DNA from: Caprella mutica
Taxonomy: Eukaryota; Arthropoda; Malacostraca; Amphipoda; Caprellidae
DNA: 64,000 nt
Assembly: GCA_947561585.1 (NCBI GenBank)
Contig: CANNZV010000914.1
Span: 485,703-549,702 of the forward strand
Direction of reading: 5' to 3'
Shown here: positions 62,680-64,000 of the stretch, one piece after another
Numbering within the stretch: the stretch's first letter is position 1
Layout of the letters: every line of letters starts with the position of its first letter
Program-made: the position numbers and the translations under genes
The notes under the pieces: model-generated
Databases searched by the model: none
Told to the model about the DNA's origin: nothing
What the model saw: the letters and a program-made list of their open reading frames with translations, nothing else

Positions 62680-63215
62680 AAGGCCCCTTCACACGAGTCA
62701 CTGAGTGACAGTCACTGGAAGAATTCCTTCATCATTTGAGGAGTTACTTCTATTGGCTTTACTACTCAAGAAGGAAGAGACGCTTTCTCTCGCAAAAAAA
62801 TGCAAACACACGAGATGTTAACATTAGAGATGGAACGATACCAAAATTTTCACAAATACCGATACCCAGATTTTGACTGATGTCGATACTTTGATTATAT
62901 AAATGAGTAAAATAACTTTTAGTTCTGATAAAAATATGGAAAAATAAGAATTAAAATAAATATGATAATGTATATAGCTATATACTGATAATTTTGAATT
63001 CTATAATTTCATCCAAGCAACCAATAAAGAGAAAAGCTATTTGATTACTGCAGGCATCGGGCTTAGCTCACAAAAAGTTGCGTATGAAAGCTATTGTAGA
63101 TATTGTACCCCACAGTCGGTGACGGCATCTTTTAGTGACGGTCACTAGCTACCTCACCCGTCACTGCAAAATGCAGTTTCGCAACTGGGCAACCTATAAG
63201 TGACATCGTTTGAAA
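62680..63215. mobile_element. Possible DNA-element remnant with CACTGAGTGAC words
   Basis: GGCCCCTTCACACGAGTCAC and GTGACAGTCACTGG at the left, with GTCGGTGACGGCATC, AGTGACGGTCACTAG and ACCCGTCACTGC toward the right. They resemble the TTCACAC...GTCA ends of the 45.4 kb MITE but pairing is imperfect. Confidence 0.35.
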
Positions 63216-63253
63216 TTCTATGTCACTTTTACGGGTATATGCATAATAAATTA

Positions 63254-63690
63254 GATTACGTGCACTCGGTAGAGCGCATACCTTCGCTGCAGCTTATCCG
63301 TTTACTACCAAAATCTGATAAAATGGTACTGGATAGTGACCAATCGTTACACCAAGTTTCATGCAATATGGTTCAATACTTTTTGAGTTATTGAGTTATA
63401 AATGACCTTGACCTCTGACCGGATCTCTCCCAAAATTCTACCAGATGGTTCCTGGACATTGTCCAATCGTCCCATCAAATTTCAGACAATTTGGTTGAAA
63501 ACTTTTTGAGTTATTGAGTTATAAATGGCCTTGACCTTGATCTTTGACCCGATCGCTCCCAAAATCTAATAAAATGGTTCCTGTATATTGACCAATCGTC
63601 CCACCAAGTTTCATGCAATATGGTTCAATACTTTTTGAGTTATAAATGTGACCATGACCTTGACCTTTGACCGGGTCGCTCCCAAAAGTC
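63254..63690 (+). repeat. SINE-like repeat S1, copy 2, with three internal units
   Basis: The head GATTACGTGCACTCGGTAGA followed by GCGCATACC is near-identical to 49418. Three units of about 120-130 bp follow, each with CCAATCGT(CCC/TAC)A, AAATTTCAGA or AAGTTTCATGCAATATGG, CTTTTTGAGTTAT and a GACCTTGACCTTTGACC-type tail. The head looks like a tRNA D-arm/A box. GGTTCAATAC could act as a B box but is far from it. Confidence 0.65.
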
Positions 63691-63835
63691 TGCCAAGCAT
63701 GATATGATCACTTCTTGGGTTTGAGAATTGACACTAGACTTTCAAATTTTAATGGGAATATATGTGAAATTATCCCTTCAGAACCAATTGTTTATTCTTT
63801 ATTTCCATAATTCAGTAACTGATCTAATTAATGTC

Positions 63836-63935
63836 TATCAACTACACAGGAAATGAAAGCGGTTAATGACCGGTTCAATTTTATTATAGGCACAAATATA
63901 AAATTACACAGTTTGGCAAATATGGACTTATTGCA
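63836..63935 (+). repeat. Dispersed repeat shared with MTMR intron 5
   Basis: ATCAACTACACAGGAAATGA, TTAATGACCGGTTC and GGCAAATATGGACTTATTG correspond to 31745-31850. Confidence 0.55.
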
Positions 63936-64000
63936 GATAATCAAAAAGAGGGTAAAATGTAGAGCGTGGTTGTTAACCCCACAAAGTCTAGAGCCAATCT

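Noticed and set aside
63254..63320. A functional tRNA gene
   Set aside because: Only an A-box-like stretch is present; no cloverleaf with acceptor stem and properly spaced B box can be drawn.

Overview
The window is a stretch of an AT-rich animal nuclear genome with GT-AG introns. It is very probably an arthropod and plausibly a hemipteran-type insect: introns are long and full of small transposons, and the one large lipoprotein gene is of the insect apolipophorin type. The species cannot be named from sequence alone. No bacterial features, CRISPR arrays, rRNA genes or convincing tRNA genes were seen.

Three protein-coding genes are supported by splice sites whose phases agree. (1) A plus-strand myotubularin-family lipid phosphatase of the MTMR3/MTMR4 type has nine coding exons from 26155 to 37171 and a predicted length of 1237 aa. 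It carries an N-terminal GRAM/PH domain, a CX5R phosphatase site, a coiled coil and a C-terminal FYVE zinc finger. A further 148 open codons follow its TGA stop in the same frame. (2) A plus-strand secreted pentraxin-like gene has four coding exons from 50525 to 61774. (3) A minus-strand large lipid transfer protein (vitellogenin_N/apolipophorin superfamily) has seven coding exons from 60652 down to 53344 and a predicted length of 1985 aa. Gene 3 lies entirely inside the 9.2 kb second intron of gene 2.

Most of the rest is mobile DNA. 1-5.5 kb holds a recurrent dispersed repeat (called R1 here) and a short tandem array. 5.6-10.06 kb is a Ty3/gypsy-type LTR retrotransposon with nearly identical LTRs but broken gag-pol. 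11.1-15.2 kb holds a decayed hAT transposase and a giant tail-to-tail inverted repeat of its 3' end. 16-25.4 kb is a dense island of palindromic elements: family T1 with TIR GGTAAGTTAC, family T2 with TIR GGTAAATTGCGGCCC, and family F with a core TTCCTATGTTACCATTAATT. The MTMR introns carry a 416 bp foldback, two nested pogo-like elements and inverted R1 copies. 37.6-50 kb holds minisatellites, more T1/T2 copies, a 1.56 kb inverted repeat and two members of a newly recognised long-TIR family (M). A third M copy sits in the pentraxin intron. All three M copies have 9 bp flanking duplications, which is the pattern of Mutator-like elements.

The three genes do not form a pathway. MTMR3/4 acts on endosomal phosphoinositides inside the cell, while the pentraxin and the lipid transfer protein are both predicted to be secreted. 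The pentraxin and lipid-transfer pair are physically locked together by nesting, so antisense transcription or shared haemolymph/fat-body expression is possible but not shown by the sequence.
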